A stretch of DNA of 64,000 nucleotides, taken from the NCBI GenBank assembly GCA_002730035.1, contig PBYU01000021.1:52597-116596 (forward strand), read 5' to 3'. The position numbers and the translations under genes were made by a program. The notes under the pieces are model-generated. The model was not told the origin of the DNA, searched no databases, and worked only from the letters and a program-made list of their open reading frames with translations. Source of the stretch: Gammaproteobacteria bacterium (lineage in GTDB: Bacteria > Pseudomonadota > Gammaproteobacteria > Pseudomonadales > Pseudohongiellaceae). How positions within the stretch are numbered: position 1 is the first letter of the stretch; each line of letters opens with the position of its first letter. Shown here piece after piece: positions 1 to 7,864 of this stretch.

Positions 1-7
1 GGCTTGC

Positions 8-247
8 ATGATAGAGAAGAAATCTGGTTTCGCTAAATACTCCAAAATCCTCTGCTGGCTTGTATCATTTATTGCCTTGCTGCTGGCGATTTTCTCCTTC
101 ATCGGTGAAGGAGAAAGCGCAATGCTCAGTGGCTTTCTCTGGCTGGCGCTTGCCTTCGCCTTTGCACTCTCGGCCATGTTTCTATCCAGAGACAGCCAGG
201 CACGACCCGTTAGCGAGGCTGCTGACAATTCGGAGAGCGGCAAGTAG
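8..247 (+). CDS. small two-helix membrane protein, function unknown
   Basis: This 79-residue protein has two hydrophobic stretches (about residues 15-33 and 38-60) separated by a short acidic turn, and a polar C-terminal tail. That is the layout of a small inner-membrane hairpin protein. No conserved motif was recognised. The gene precedes mpl by 166 bases on the same strand and may belong to an upstream operon cut by the window edge. The start ATG at 8 has little upstream sequence to judge, so it could be longer. Confidence 0.55.
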   Translation: MIEKKSGFAKYSKILCWLVSFIALLLAIFSFIGEGESAMLSGFLWLALAFAFALSAMFLSRDSQARPVSEAADNSESGK

Positions 248-340
248 GTCGGTGAGTAGATCCAATTCCGCTTATGCGAAGTGCATTGATTCGATCGTCT
301 CTTCAATCGATAATCTTAGTGTTTTTATTCTGATATTTTG

Positions 341-363
341 ACCTGTAGTGCTTGCCTACAGGT
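341..363. repeat. hairpin upstream of mpl
   Basis: ACCTGTAG (341-348) and CTACAGGT (356-363) form a perfect 8-bp inverted repeat around a 7-base loop. No T-run follows on the plus strand, so a simple intrinsic terminator is unlikely. It could be an operator or leader hairpin of mpl, whose start lies 50 bases downstream. The role is unknown. Confidence 0.4.
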
Positions 364-413
364 AGTTATCAATACTGTTCCGTGCTGCACGTGTCAGCGA
401 AATTGAGGTACCG

Positions 414-1871
414 ATGCATATCCACATTTTAGGTGTTTGTGGAACCTTCATGGGCAGTCTTGCTGTGCTTGCCAAACAGTTGGGATATCGTGTCAGCGGC
501 AGTGATGCAAACGTATATCCTCCCATGAGTACTCAACTCCAGGAACAGGGGATCGACTTACAGGAAGGCTTTCGCCCGGAGCATCTGCAGCCGGCTCCTG
601 ACCTGGTCATCATCGGCAATGCCCTGTCCCGGGGAAATCCGGCTGTTGAACACGTGCTAAACGAAGGTCTTAATTTTACCTCTGGTCCGCAGTGGCTTGC
701 CCAGTTTGTATTGCATGACAAGTGGGTGCTGGGGGTTGCCGGAACGCACGGTAAAACCAGCACCAGTGCGATGTTGGCCTGGATACTGGAATACGCTGAA
801 GTGAATCCCGGTTACCTTATTGGTGGAGTGGCCAATAATTTTTCACAATCGGCAAGCTTGGGCGATTCGCCATTTTTCGTTGTCGAAGCCGATGAGTATG
901 ACAGCGCATTCTTCGATAAGCGCTCGAAGTTTGTTCACTACGTGCCACGAACGACAATTCTCAACAACCTTGAATTCGATCATGCCGACATATTCAACAA
1001 TATCGAGGAGATCGAGAGGCAGTTCCACCACCTGGTGAGAACGGTACCCGGCAACGGGCTCATTATTTATCCCCATGATGAGTCAGCCATCGAAGGCGTG
1101 TTGCGCAAGGGTTGCTGGTCCAATCGGCAGCAATTTGGCATATCTGTTCCAAATGAAGTTTGCAAAAAACTTGCTGCCAATGGTGGTGTGTTCTGGAATG
1201 CTCTAATGACAGATGAGCAAGGCAGTGAATTTGAGTTAATTAAGTATGGGCAGGGATCAACCGGTGAAGTGATGAATCGCGCTGCAGTGAGCTGGGAATT
1301 GACCGGCATACATAATGTAAAAAACGCAATTGCCGCTGTGGCGGCGGCTCATCATGTAGGGATTGAAGTTGCTACGGCCCGGGAAGCGCTGCTTGAATAC
1401 AAAGGTGTAAAACGGCGTATGGAGCTACGCGGCTCCGTGGAAGGTGTCAAGGTATATGATGATTTTGCCCATCATCCGACTGCTATCGAACTAACCCTGC
1501 AGGGTATAGCGGCCAAGCTACGAGCGGATGGTCGCGACTCACGATTGATTGCCGTCATCGAACCGCGCTCCAACACCATGATGAGTGGCGTGCACCAACA
1601 TGAGCTTAATATCGCCAGCCAGGCTGCTGACATGGTTATCTGGTTCAAACCAGAAGATGCGAAAATCAATTTTTCAAAACTACTTGCCGAAAGCAAAGTG
1701 CCAGGTTATGCGTTTTCCGATGTCGATCAGATAGTTACTTTTCTAGAAGAAAATAGTGTCCCTGGAGATCATATTGTAATAATGAGCAATGGAGGTTTCG
1801 GTGGTATTCATGAAAAGTTGCTACAAGCGCTTCAGCATGGCCCATCACTACTGAATTCAGAGGGTCCCTAG
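414..1871 (+). CDS. mpl: UDP-N-acetylmuramate:L-alanyl-gamma-D-glutamyl-meso-diaminopimelate ligase
   Basis: Mpl is the murein-recycling ligase that joins recovered tripeptide to UDP-MurNAc in the cytoplasm. The 485-residue protein starts with the Mur-ligase Rossmann segment (MHIHILGVCGTFMGSLA), has the ATP-binding P-loop GVAGTHGKTS at residues 107-116, then the central and C-terminal Mur domains, including the DDFAHHPTAI stretch typical of Mpl. GAGG lies a few bases before ATG 414. Its length is slightly above the E. coli protein. The TAG stop lies inside a 14-bp sequence that recurs twice elsewhere in the window. The identification is firm because Mpl differs from MurC in its N-terminus and in the HHP motif context. 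Confidence 0.95.
   Translation: MHIHILGVCGTFMGSLAVLAKQLGYRVSGSDANVYPPMSTQLQEQGIDLQEGFRPEHLQPAPDLVIIGNALSRGNPAVEHVLNEGLNFTSGPQWLAQFVLHDKWVLGVAGTHGKTSTSAMLAWILEYAEVNPGYLIGGVANNFSQSASLGDSPFFVVEADEYDSAFFDKRSKFVHYVPRTTILNNLEFDHADIFNNIEEIERQFHHLVRTVPGNGLIIYPHDESAIEGVLRKGCWSNRQQFGISVPNEVCKKLAANGGVFWNALMTDEQGSEFELIKYGQGSTGEVMNRAAVSWELTGIHNVKNAIAAVAAAHHVGIEVATAREALLEYKGVKRRMELRGSVEGVKVYDDFAHHPTAIELTLQGIAAKLRADGRDSRLIAVIEPRSNTMMSGVHQHELNIASQAADMVIWFKPEDAKINFSKLLAESKVPGYAFSDVDQIVTFLEENSVPGDHIVIMSNGGFGGIHEKLLQALQHGPSLLNSEGP
1858..1871. repeat. 14-bp repeat CAGAGGGTCCCTAG, copy 1
   Basis: The sequence CAGAGGGTCCCTAG covers the last codons and the TAG stop of mpl. Identical copies lie at about 3719-3732 and 11095-11108. 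The core AGGGTCCCT is an odd-length palindrome. Confidence 0.6.
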
Positions 1872-1975
1872 AACCCTTGGTGCTCGATTGTTTTAACGAC
1901 ATCGTGACATGGCGCACTTCAGAGCACACCGAGGAGCAAATCAATAAGCCTCAGCTGCAAATTGATTATCATGCA

Positions 1976-2590
1976 ATGACTGACATGCAAGAAATTCCTA
2001 TCTTTCCACTGCGCGTCGTGATGTTTCCCGGGGGCAGGCTGGACCTGCAGATATTTGAACGACGTTATCTCGATCTAGTCAGCCACTGCATGCGAAATGA
2101 TAACGGATTTGGTATTTGCTTGTTAAAGGAAGGCGAAGAGACCATAAAGGAAGGGACTAAACAAACCATTCATCGCACGGGTACCTATGTCAGTATCGTG
2201 GACTGGGATCAATTGGAGAACACACTGTTGGGAATTACCGTAGAGGGCTCGTCCAAGTTTAGAGTTGAAGAGTGCTGGCAGGCCGACAGCGGTGTCTTGC
2301 ACGCCAAGGTGACGTTTAGTGATACCGATAGCGTGGGCAAGGAGATGATACTTCTCGATGATCAATTTGCGGCGCTGGCGGACCTGCTACAGAACCTTGA
2401 GAACCATCCCCTGGTCGAGCAGAAGAAGCTGACAATAGACTACAATAATCTGTGGGACCTCGGTTGGCGGCTTAGTGAGCTTATTCCTATCGAGGTCGAG
2501 CAGCAACAACAGCTACTGGAAATGGATGATCCCTGGGAACGCATCGAGAACATAGAGCAGCTGGTGTCTGATCTCGCCAATGAAGTCTGA
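1976..2590 (+). CDS. LON peptidase substrate-binding domain protein
   Basis: The protein matches the stand-alone LON N-terminal (substrate-binding) domain family: EIPIFPLRVVMFPGGRLDLQ near the start, then IFERRYLDLV and GFGICLLKEG, the canonical opening of LON_substr_bdg proteins. There is no AAA+ or protease domain. The family's biochemical role is not settled; some members are linked to protein quality control. ATG 1976 or ATG 1985 is the likely start because the conserved domain begins immediately after; an open frame extends back to a TTG at 1877, and no start has a strong ribosome site. It follows mpl on the same strand and may be cotranscribed. Confidence 0.85.
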   Translation: MTDMQEIPIFPLRVVMFPGGRLDLQIFERRYLDLVSHCMRNDNGFGICLLKEGEETIKEGTKQTIHRTGTYVSIVDWDQLENTLLGITVEGSSKFRVEECWQADSGVLHAKVTFSDTDSVGKEMILLDDQFAALADLLQNLENHPLVEQKKLTIDYNNLWDLGWRLSELIPIEVEQQQQLLEMDDPWERIENIEQLVSDLANEV

Positions 2591-2689
2591 TTCGACAAAC
2601 CGGCACCGTACTGGTAATAGCCGTAGTTAATGACGCATAATGGCCGACCCTGGCCATAGCCGTCACCATCCCTGACAAAGAGAAATAGC

Positions 2690-2896
2690 GTGCTCTCAGA
2701 GTTGATCGATGTATCAGGCTGGACTCATGAACAGTGGCTCGCAGCCACTATTCTGGCATTCATTATCGTAACTGTGTTGGTGGTGCTACACCGCATTGTG
2801 AAATTGTTTCGGATGACCAGGAGGCAGCGTTATCAACCTAATCTGCGCCCACTGCGTCGTCGAAAACTTCACCACTCTAAGGAACAGAAACAATGA
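2690..2896 (+). CDS. small single-pass membrane protein, function unknown
   Basis: A GTG start at 2690 follows an AAAGAGAAA purine run. The 68-residue product has one hydrophobic helix (about residues 18-36) and a strongly basic C-terminal tail rich in Arg, Lys and His, suggesting N-out/C-in topology with the tail facing cytoplasmic nucleic acid or lipid head groups. Its TGA stop overlaps the ATG of the next gene (ATGA), so the two are probably translationally coupled. No family was recognised. Confidence 0.55.
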   Translation: MLSELIDVSGWTHEQWLAATILAFIIVTVLVVLHRIVKLFRMTRRQRYQPNLRPLRRRKLHHSKEQKQ

Positions 2897-3705
2897 TTTT
2901 GAAAACAAAATTGTTTTTGCTTGGAGTATTGCTATCGTCCTTTAGTAGCCAGGCCATCATCATCAGGCACGATGTCGCACCCAGCCGCTACGAAATCAGG
3001 TCAACCCAGTTTCCAGCAGTATTTTTTTTGGAGAGGCAAGGAAACAGGAAGGTCTGCGTAGCAACAGTCATTCACCGGCGCTGGGCAGTAACGGCAGCAC
3101 ATTGTGCGGAGGAGACTACCCTGGCGAATACTATAGAGAATGGCCGTCGCTTCGGTGTTCAGGTCGGAGGTCAGACTCGAGAGATAGACGCACTGATCGT
3201 CCATCCGGACTATGATCAGGATTCCGCCACAGACGTAGACATGGCGCTGCTGCGGTTTCGTGAAGAGTCCAGTGTGCCTCGCCCGCTGCCCTTGCAACTG
3301 AATGAAGATGAGCAGGGTGAGGCGGTCACCCTGCTTGGCTGGGGATTCTTCGGGCTTGGTACTACCGGGCGGCAGTATGATGATGGCAGGTTGCGCCGGG
3401 CACACAATAGGATCTCTTCGACAACTCGCCGGTTGCATATTCGCTTCGATGATCCGCGGGATCACTCTGGTGATTCCCTGGATCTGGAAGGAATTCCAGG
3501 CTTGGGAGACAGCGGAGGCCCAGCACTGCTGGAAACCGAACTCGGCTTTCGATTGGCAGGTATAGCGGTTGGTGAAGTGGAAGGCGATAACTTTTCTGAG
3601 GAAACCCAGGGCAAATATGGGTCCGTGGCAATTTACGAGCGTGTCTCACAACATATAGACTGGATTGAGACTGTCATAGGAAGCAAGGCGCCATTTGACA
3701 GTTAG
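2893..3705 (+). CDS. secreted trypsin-like serine protease (S1 family)
   Basis: The 270-residue protein has a signal peptide (about residues 1-21) and then a chymotrypsin-fold domain. All three catalytic residues are visible: His70 in TAAHC, Asp116 in DMALL and Ser207 in GDSGGP. It is predicted to be an exported periplasmic or extracellular endopeptidase. No propeptide is obvious and the mature N-terminus is not the usual IVGG, so zymogen activation of the classic type cannot be confirmed. Its ATG overlaps the stop of the preceding small membrane protein gene, implying coupled translation. The S1 assignment is firm; the substrate is unknown. Confidence 0.92.
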   Translation: MILKTKLFLLGVLLSSFSSQAIIIRHDVAPSRYEIRSTQFPAVFFLERQGNRKVCVATVIHRRWAVTAAHCAEETTLANTIENGRRFGVQVGGQTREIDALIVHPDYDQDSATDVDMALLRFREESSVPRPLPLQLNEDEQGEAVTLLGWGFFGLGTTGRQYDDGRLRRAHNRISSTTRRLHIRFDDPRDHSGDSLDLEGIPGLGDSGGPALLETELGFRLAGIAVGEVEGDNFSEETQGKYGSVAIYERVSQHIDWIETVIGSKAPFDS

Positions 3706-3718
3706 GCCTGTAGCTACC

Positions 3719-3732
3719 CAGAGGGTCCCTAG
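3719..3732. repeat. 14-bp repeat CAGAGGGTCCCTAG, copy 2
   Basis: Second exact copy, lying just after the stop of the serine protease gene and before the AsmA-like gene. It is not part of any coding region seen here. Confidence 0.6.
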
Positions 3733-3761
3733 CAAGATAAAGTCGACATGAACGCGGTGAG

Positions 3762-4514
3762 ATGAACATGATAAAGAAAGTGATAATTTCGTTTGTGTTG
3801 GTAGTATTGCTAATCGCTGGAGTCGGGGTTTTCTACTTCGACAGCATCGTCAAGAACGGCATAGAAGTGGTTGGTTCCCGGCTTCTGGGGACAAGTGTCA
3901 CAGTTAATTCAGTATCACTATCACCACTAAATGGCAGCGGTACCATCCGTGGATTGAGTATAGAAAACCCGCAAGGATTCAATTCGGGTTATGCCATCCA
4001 ATTGGATGAGCTGTCGGTTAATCTGAATGCAAGCTCAGTGTTTTCCGATGTGGTGGAGATCGAATCAGTGCGGGTAGTTCAACCTCAGATTACCTATGAG
4101 ACGCGCATAACCAACGACAATATTCGAGCACTCATCGCCAATCTCTCATCCGACTCGACCGGTGAGACAGAAAATGGGGCTTCAGTAGCTCAGTCCGAAG
4201 CTGGAAAACGGATAATCATTCGCCGCTTAACTCTAGTAGATCCACAGCTGAATCTGGTTGCGGCCATAGTGACTGCACCGATTCCTCTGCCGGATATTGA
4301 GCTTAACGATATCGGTGCCGAAGATGATTCCACGACAGTGGCCGATGCGCTTCAATTGGTGATGTCTACGCTCAGCTCTACCATCCTCAGTGCCAGTCTG
4401 CCAAACCTCGAAGATTTACGTGAAGGAGTTCAAGACCGTTTGCAGGATGGCGTAGAACAGGTGGAAGATGTGGTAGAGGAACTTGGTGGCCGCCTGCGAA
4501 GTATTCTGAATTAG
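3762..4514 (+). CDS. AsmA-like envelope protein
   Basis: The 250-residue protein has one N-terminal transmembrane helix (about residues 5-25) followed by a periplasmic region that resembles the opening of AsmA/DUF748-type proteins: GTSVTVNSVSLSPLNGSGTIRGLSIENP, then repeated beta-strand-like segments with hydrophobic alternation. Such proteins are linked to outer-membrane lipid homeostasis, but this one is much shorter than AsmA or YhdP. The C-terminus is helical and acidic (EDLREGVQDRLQDGVEQVEDVVEEL), a possible amphipathic or coiled-coil tail. The start could be ATG 3762 or the second Met two codons later. It ends 17 bases from the convergent YdcF-like gene. Confidence 0.7.
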   Translation: MNMIKKVIISFVLVVLLIAGVGVFYFDSIVKNGIEVVGSRLLGTSVTVNSVSLSPLNGSGTIRGLSIENPQGFNSGYAIQLDELSVNLNASSVFSDVVEIESVRVVQPQITYETRITNDNIRALIANLSSDSTGETENGASVAQSEAGKRIIIRRLTLVDPQLNLVAAIVTAPIPLPDIELNDIGAEDDSTTVADALQLVMSTLSSTILSASLPNLEDLREGVQDRLQDGVEQVEDVVEELGGRLRSILN

Positions 4515-4530
4515 GATTCTTAGTGTTCGT

Positions 4531-5370
4531 TCAAGCGGATTCGTTCTCAGTGATTCCGCATTGATTACCGTCTCCCGGCAGGAATTGATCGGTCCTGCCG
4601 GTGACGCGATAGGCAATGAGCCCGATCCATTCTTTCACTGCGGTTCCAAGCAATGACAGATTGCCAGCAAAATTGAAGTCGATGCGCAACAGATTTCTCT
4701 TTTTCGAATAATGGTCCACCGGGTACGGCGTCACCACCCACTCGTGCTGACAAAACACTCCTACAGAACGAGGCATGTGAAAAGCCGAGGTGATTAATAT
4801 CCAGTTCTGTTGCTCAGACGGACTCAGTAATTTCTTTGAGTTCTGGGCATTCTCGAATGTGTTTCGTGATTCACTCTCGTAAATGATGGCCTGCTCAGTA
4901 ACGCCCAGTTGTTCGAACAGGAACTGAGCAAATTCCGCCTCCTTGAATTGCTGCTGGGTTACTGACTCGCTGCCACCCGTGAACACCAGTTGCGCCGTTG
5001 GGTATAGCTTGGCCAGGTAAAGGAAATTGGTAAGTCGGTCAGCAGCAGATCCAAGTTCAACCTGGTTCCAGATCTGTGAATGGGTCGGGGAGATCGCACC
5101 GCCCAGTACAATAATGCCATCGGTTTCAGCGGGTAGGGCCGTGTTGGCTGCGAAGCGGTTTTCCAGAGGCGCAATTAGCCACTCACCGAGAGGCACAAAT
5201 CCCACCAGCAATAACAACAGAGCGCACACGGAGAGAAGCCGCCTCGACAATTTCTGCCAGCCGAACATCAGGCTCAACCAGGCGCCGATTCCCAGCAGCA
5301 CAATTAGACTGTCAGGGGAGATAACTGCCCAAATTAGTTTCGAAGCGACAAAGAAAACATTGTCCATCAT
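4531..5370 (-). CDS. YdcF/ElyC family protein (DUF218)
   Basis: Two or three N-terminal membrane helices (within residues 1-65) are followed by a soluble DUF218 domain containing DGIIVLGG, LVFTGG, ESESRNTFENA and ILITSAFHMPRS, the hallmark motifs of ElyC/SanA/YdcF proteins. In E. coli ElyC supports peptidoglycan precursor metabolism at the envelope; other members' reactions are unknown. Length (279 residues) and N-terminal helices fit ElyC better than the soluble YdcF. It is convergent with the AsmA-like gene and divergent from the peroxiredoxin gene. Confidence 0.85.
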   Translation of the reverse strand: MMDNVFFVASKLIWAVISPDSLIVLLGIGAWLSLMFGWQKLSRRLLSVCALLLLLVGFVPLGEWLIAPLENRFAANTALPAETDGIIVLGGAISPTHSQIWNQVELGSAADRLTNFLYLAKLYPTAQLVFTGGSESVTQQQFKEAEFAQFLFEQLGVTEQAIIYESESRNTFENAQNSKKLLSPSEQQNWILITSAFHMPRSVGVFCQHEWVVTPYPVDHYSKKRNLLRIDFNFAGNLSLLGTAVKEWIGLIAYRVTGRTDQFLPGDGNQCGITENESA

Positions 5371-5464
5371 ACCGGTGTTCCGTGAAAAAGCTTTTTGGTA
5401 TCAAAGAATTAGAGGGGGTCAGGGTCAGTTGATTCACTGATCCCTTTATTAACATCGGCAAATC

Positions 5465-5495
5465 TTGACGAATATGTCGATGAATTTGCTAATAT
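5465..5495 (+). promoter_or_regulatory. possible sigma-70 promoter of the Prx5-type peroxiredoxin
   Basis: TTGACG (5465-5470) is followed by an AT-rich region with TAATAT at 5490-5495 (19-base spacer) or the overlapping GCTAAT (17-base spacer). It lies about 40 bases upstream of the ATG at 5532. The match is by eye only. Confidence 0.3.
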
Positions 5496-5531
5496 CAGCT
5501 GACATTAATAATACCAATAAGGAGTAGTAGC

Positions 5532-6011
5532 ATGACTATCCAGGTAGGGGACAAGGTTCCCTCGATAAATTTCAAAGTGATGACTGAGGAAGGCCCCAAA
5601 GATCATAGTAGTGATGAGGTCTTTGCTGGAAAGAAAGTCGTATTCTTCGCCGTGCCCGGAGCCTTCACACCCGGTTGTTCCATGACCCATTTGCCAGGAT
5701 TTGTCGTCAATGCTGATGCCATCAAGGCCAAGGGTGTGGATACGATAGCCTGTATGGCTGTAAATGACGCCTTTGTCATGGGCGCCTGGGGTAAGGTTCA
5801 GAATGCGGAAGAGATCCTTATGTTGGCAGATGGTAATGGTGAATTTACCAGTGCGATCGGATTGCAACTGGATGCCAGTGGATTTGGTATGGGATCCCGG
5901 GCGCAACGGTTTGGCATGATTGTCGACGGTGGCACGGTCACCTATCTTGGTATTGAAGCACCTGGCGAGATAAAGGTCAGTTCGGCCGAAGCCATGCTGG
6001 AGACTTTGTAA
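5532..6011 (+). CDS. Prx5-type peroxiredoxin
   Basis: This 159-residue cytoplasmic thiol peroxidase carries the Prx5 signature GAFTPGCSMTHLPGFV with the peroxidatic Cys49. It has the usual length and the GTRAQRF-like active-site arginine region (GSRAQRFGMI). Members reduce hydrogen peroxide or alkyl hydroperoxides with glutathione/glutaredoxin or thioredoxin. A clear AAGGAG ribosome site precedes the ATG. A second, exported peroxiredoxin with selenocysteine lies at 32983, so the genome carries at least two distinct peroxiredoxin types. Confidence 0.93.
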   Translation: MTIQVGDKVPSINFKVMTEEGPKDHSSDEVFAGKKVVFFAVPGAFTPGCSMTHLPGFVVNADAIKAKGVDTIACMAVNDAFVMGAWGKVQNAEEILMLADGNGEFTSAIGLQLDASGFGMGSRAQRFGMIVDGGTVTYLGIEAPGEIKVSSAEAMLETL

Positions 6012-6032
6012 AGAGGCCTGTAGAGAGTTTTT

Positions 6033-7094
6033 ATGCGCAGGCGAATTTACCGACACATCTGCTTAATCATTCTGTTGTTGTCTGTAGCCTGCGCAACTCC
6101 TGTCACTCCTCGTCCTGAAATCGAAGGGCGTGCGCTTATTGAGGAGCGCAATATCCAGCGCGCTATCGCTCTCGAGCAAAATGTGCTGGATACCAGTCGC
6201 ATACAGAACGTGAGCTTCCCCTTGCTGGAGGCTGCAGCTCCCCTGTGCGATGGCAACACGGTGCTTAGCATTGGTCTCGATGTAGCCACAGGCTATGATT
6301 TCGATGAGACTTTCCAGCGAGCTGCCCGCGAAGCACTGGGATTAAGTGTTGAGGTTGCGGTGCTTAATGCAGTCGCGGGCGGACCCGCCGAGAGAGCCGG
6401 CCTGCAGAAGGGAGATATCTTAACTGCTGTAAATGACAATCCACTGGTCGAAGGTCCCAATGCCAGCACCATCTTTGACAATCTCTTACAGGAAGAAATA
6501 GCCAGTGACGCAACAATTAATCTGTCGGTTCGCCGAGACGAGGCGCGGATGGATTTCGAAGTCACAGCTATCGCAGTCTGTAACTACCAGGTAACACTGG
6601 TACTCATGGATGAACTCAATGCCTATGCTGATGGTGATAACGTCTTCATAACACGGCGTATGCTGCGCTTCACCGAAGATGATAAAGAGTTGGCTCTCGT
6701 TGTTGCCCACGAGTTGGCCCACAATATCATGGACCACATACCCAAGCGTCAGCAGAATTTCTGGATTGGTGCGGTCATCGATATTGCCGCTACCACGCAG
6801 GGAATAGATACCGATGGCTTATTTGGTGATCTGACCGGTCGCGCCTATTCACAGGAATTTGAGGCAGAAGCAGATTATGTTGGCATGTACGTGCTGGCCC
6901 GCACTGGGACTGACCTCGACGGTGCAAGTTTTTTCTGGCGCCGCATGGCAGTGGAGAATCCGGGTAATATAGACAGCCATTCTCTAACCCATCCGGCTAC
7001 AGCGGAACGATTCCTGGCATTAGAAGCGGCAGTTACGGAAATAAATGGAAAGAAGGCGGCAGGTGTCCCGCTTAATCCAGAACAGCTTAGATAG
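6033..7094 (+). CDS. M48 family metallopeptidase with PDZ domain, lipoprotein
   Basis: The 353-residue protein has a lipoprotein signal peptide with Cys20 (LLSVAC), a PDZ-like domain at about residues 98-170 (GGPAERAGLQKGDIL), and an M48 zinc protease domain with HELAH at residues 226-230 and the downstream EFEAEAD element near residues 275-281 that supplies the third zinc ligand. The likely location is a periplasmic membrane leaflet. PDZ plus M48 in one lipoprotein suggests regulated proteolysis of envelope substrates; the actual substrate is unknown. It follows the peroxiredoxin gene by 21 bases and may share its transcript. Confidence 0.9.
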   Translation: MRRRIYRHICLIILLLSVACATPVTPRPEIEGRALIEERNIQRAIALEQNVLDTSRIQNVSFPLLEAAAPLCDGNTVLSIGLDVATGYDFDETFQRAAREALGLSVEVAVLNAVAGGPAERAGLQKGDILTAVNDNPLVEGPNASTIFDNLLQEEIASDATINLSVRRDEARMDFEVTAIAVCNYQVTLVLMDELNAYADGDNVFITRRMLRFTEDDKELALVVAHELAHNIMDHIPKRQQNFWIGAVIDIAATTQGIDTDGLFGDLTGRAYSQEFEAEADYVGMYVLARTGTDLDGASFFWRRMAVENPGNIDSHSLTHPATAERFLALEAAVTEINGKKAAGVPLNPEQLR

Positions 7095-7122
7095 CCAACT
7101 GGGAACAAAACAGGAAAATGTA

Positions 7123-7833
7123 ATGATTACACAGAATAAGGATTACAACGACGGCGAAACAGTATTGGAAGCCTATGTCGCTTACCAGGAAACTGATATA
7201 CAGAAACCTCTTGTGCTGATATCTCACGACTGGGCCGGCAGAAGAGAATTTGCCTGCAAGGCTGCAGAACGAATCGCCGAGATGGGCTTTGTGGGTTTCG
7301 CTCTGGACATGTATGGTAAAGGGATTTACGGCGCCGATGGCGACGTGGAGTTGAATTCTTCGCTGATGAATCCACTGGCTTCGGATCGAGCCAGGCTACG
7401 CCAACGAATCAAGGCGGCTCTGGTCGCCGGACGTAATGTTCCCCAGGTGGATGCGACACGAGTCGCTGCTATGGGCTATTGCTTCGGGGGTATGTGTGTA
7501 CTCGAACTGGCTCGCTCAGGTGCGGACATATTGGGTGTCGTCAGCATTCACGGAATCTTCGCTCCAGGGGATGTCGCAAATGAAGCGATCAAAGCCAAGG
7601 TGTTGTGTCTGCATGGTCATGACGATCCCATGGCTCCTCCAGAACAGGTGTCGGACTTCGAGACTGAAATGTCCGCAGCTGGCGCGGATTGGCAAATCCA
7701 TGCTTATGGTGGCACTATGCACGCTTTCACCAACCCGGCGGCAAACGACCCGGATTCTGGAATAGTATATAGTGAAGTGGCAGAGCGACGTGCTTACCAA
7801 GCACTGGCAAATTTTCTAGACGAGATCTTCTAG
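7123..7833 (+). CDS. dienelactone hydrolase family protein
   Basis: The 236-residue alpha/beta hydrolase carries the dienelactone hydrolase triad: Cys120 in GYCFGG, an Asp in HGHDDP (residues 167-168) and His200 in MHAFTNP. Family members hydrolyse lactones or esters; the natural substrate is not deducible. The start at ATG 7123 is chosen because it has an AGGA ribosome site and begins the conserved N-terminus; the open frame extends back into the preceding protease gene. It is close to both the M48 gene and the transporter gene, suggesting one operon. Confidence 0.88.
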   Translation: MITQNKDYNDGETVLEAYVAYQETDIQKPLVLISHDWAGRREFACKAAERIAEMGFVGFALDMYGKGIYGADGDVELNSSLMNPLASDRARLRQRIKAALVAGRNVPQVDATRVAAMGYCFGGMCVLELARSGADILGVVSIHGIFAPGDVANEAIKAKVLCLHGHDDPMAPPEQVSDFETEMSAAGADWQIHAYGGTMHAFTNPAANDPDSGIVYSEVAERRAYQALANFLDEIF

Positions 7834-7864
7834 ACCATCGATCAGTAGTAATGAAAGGCATCCT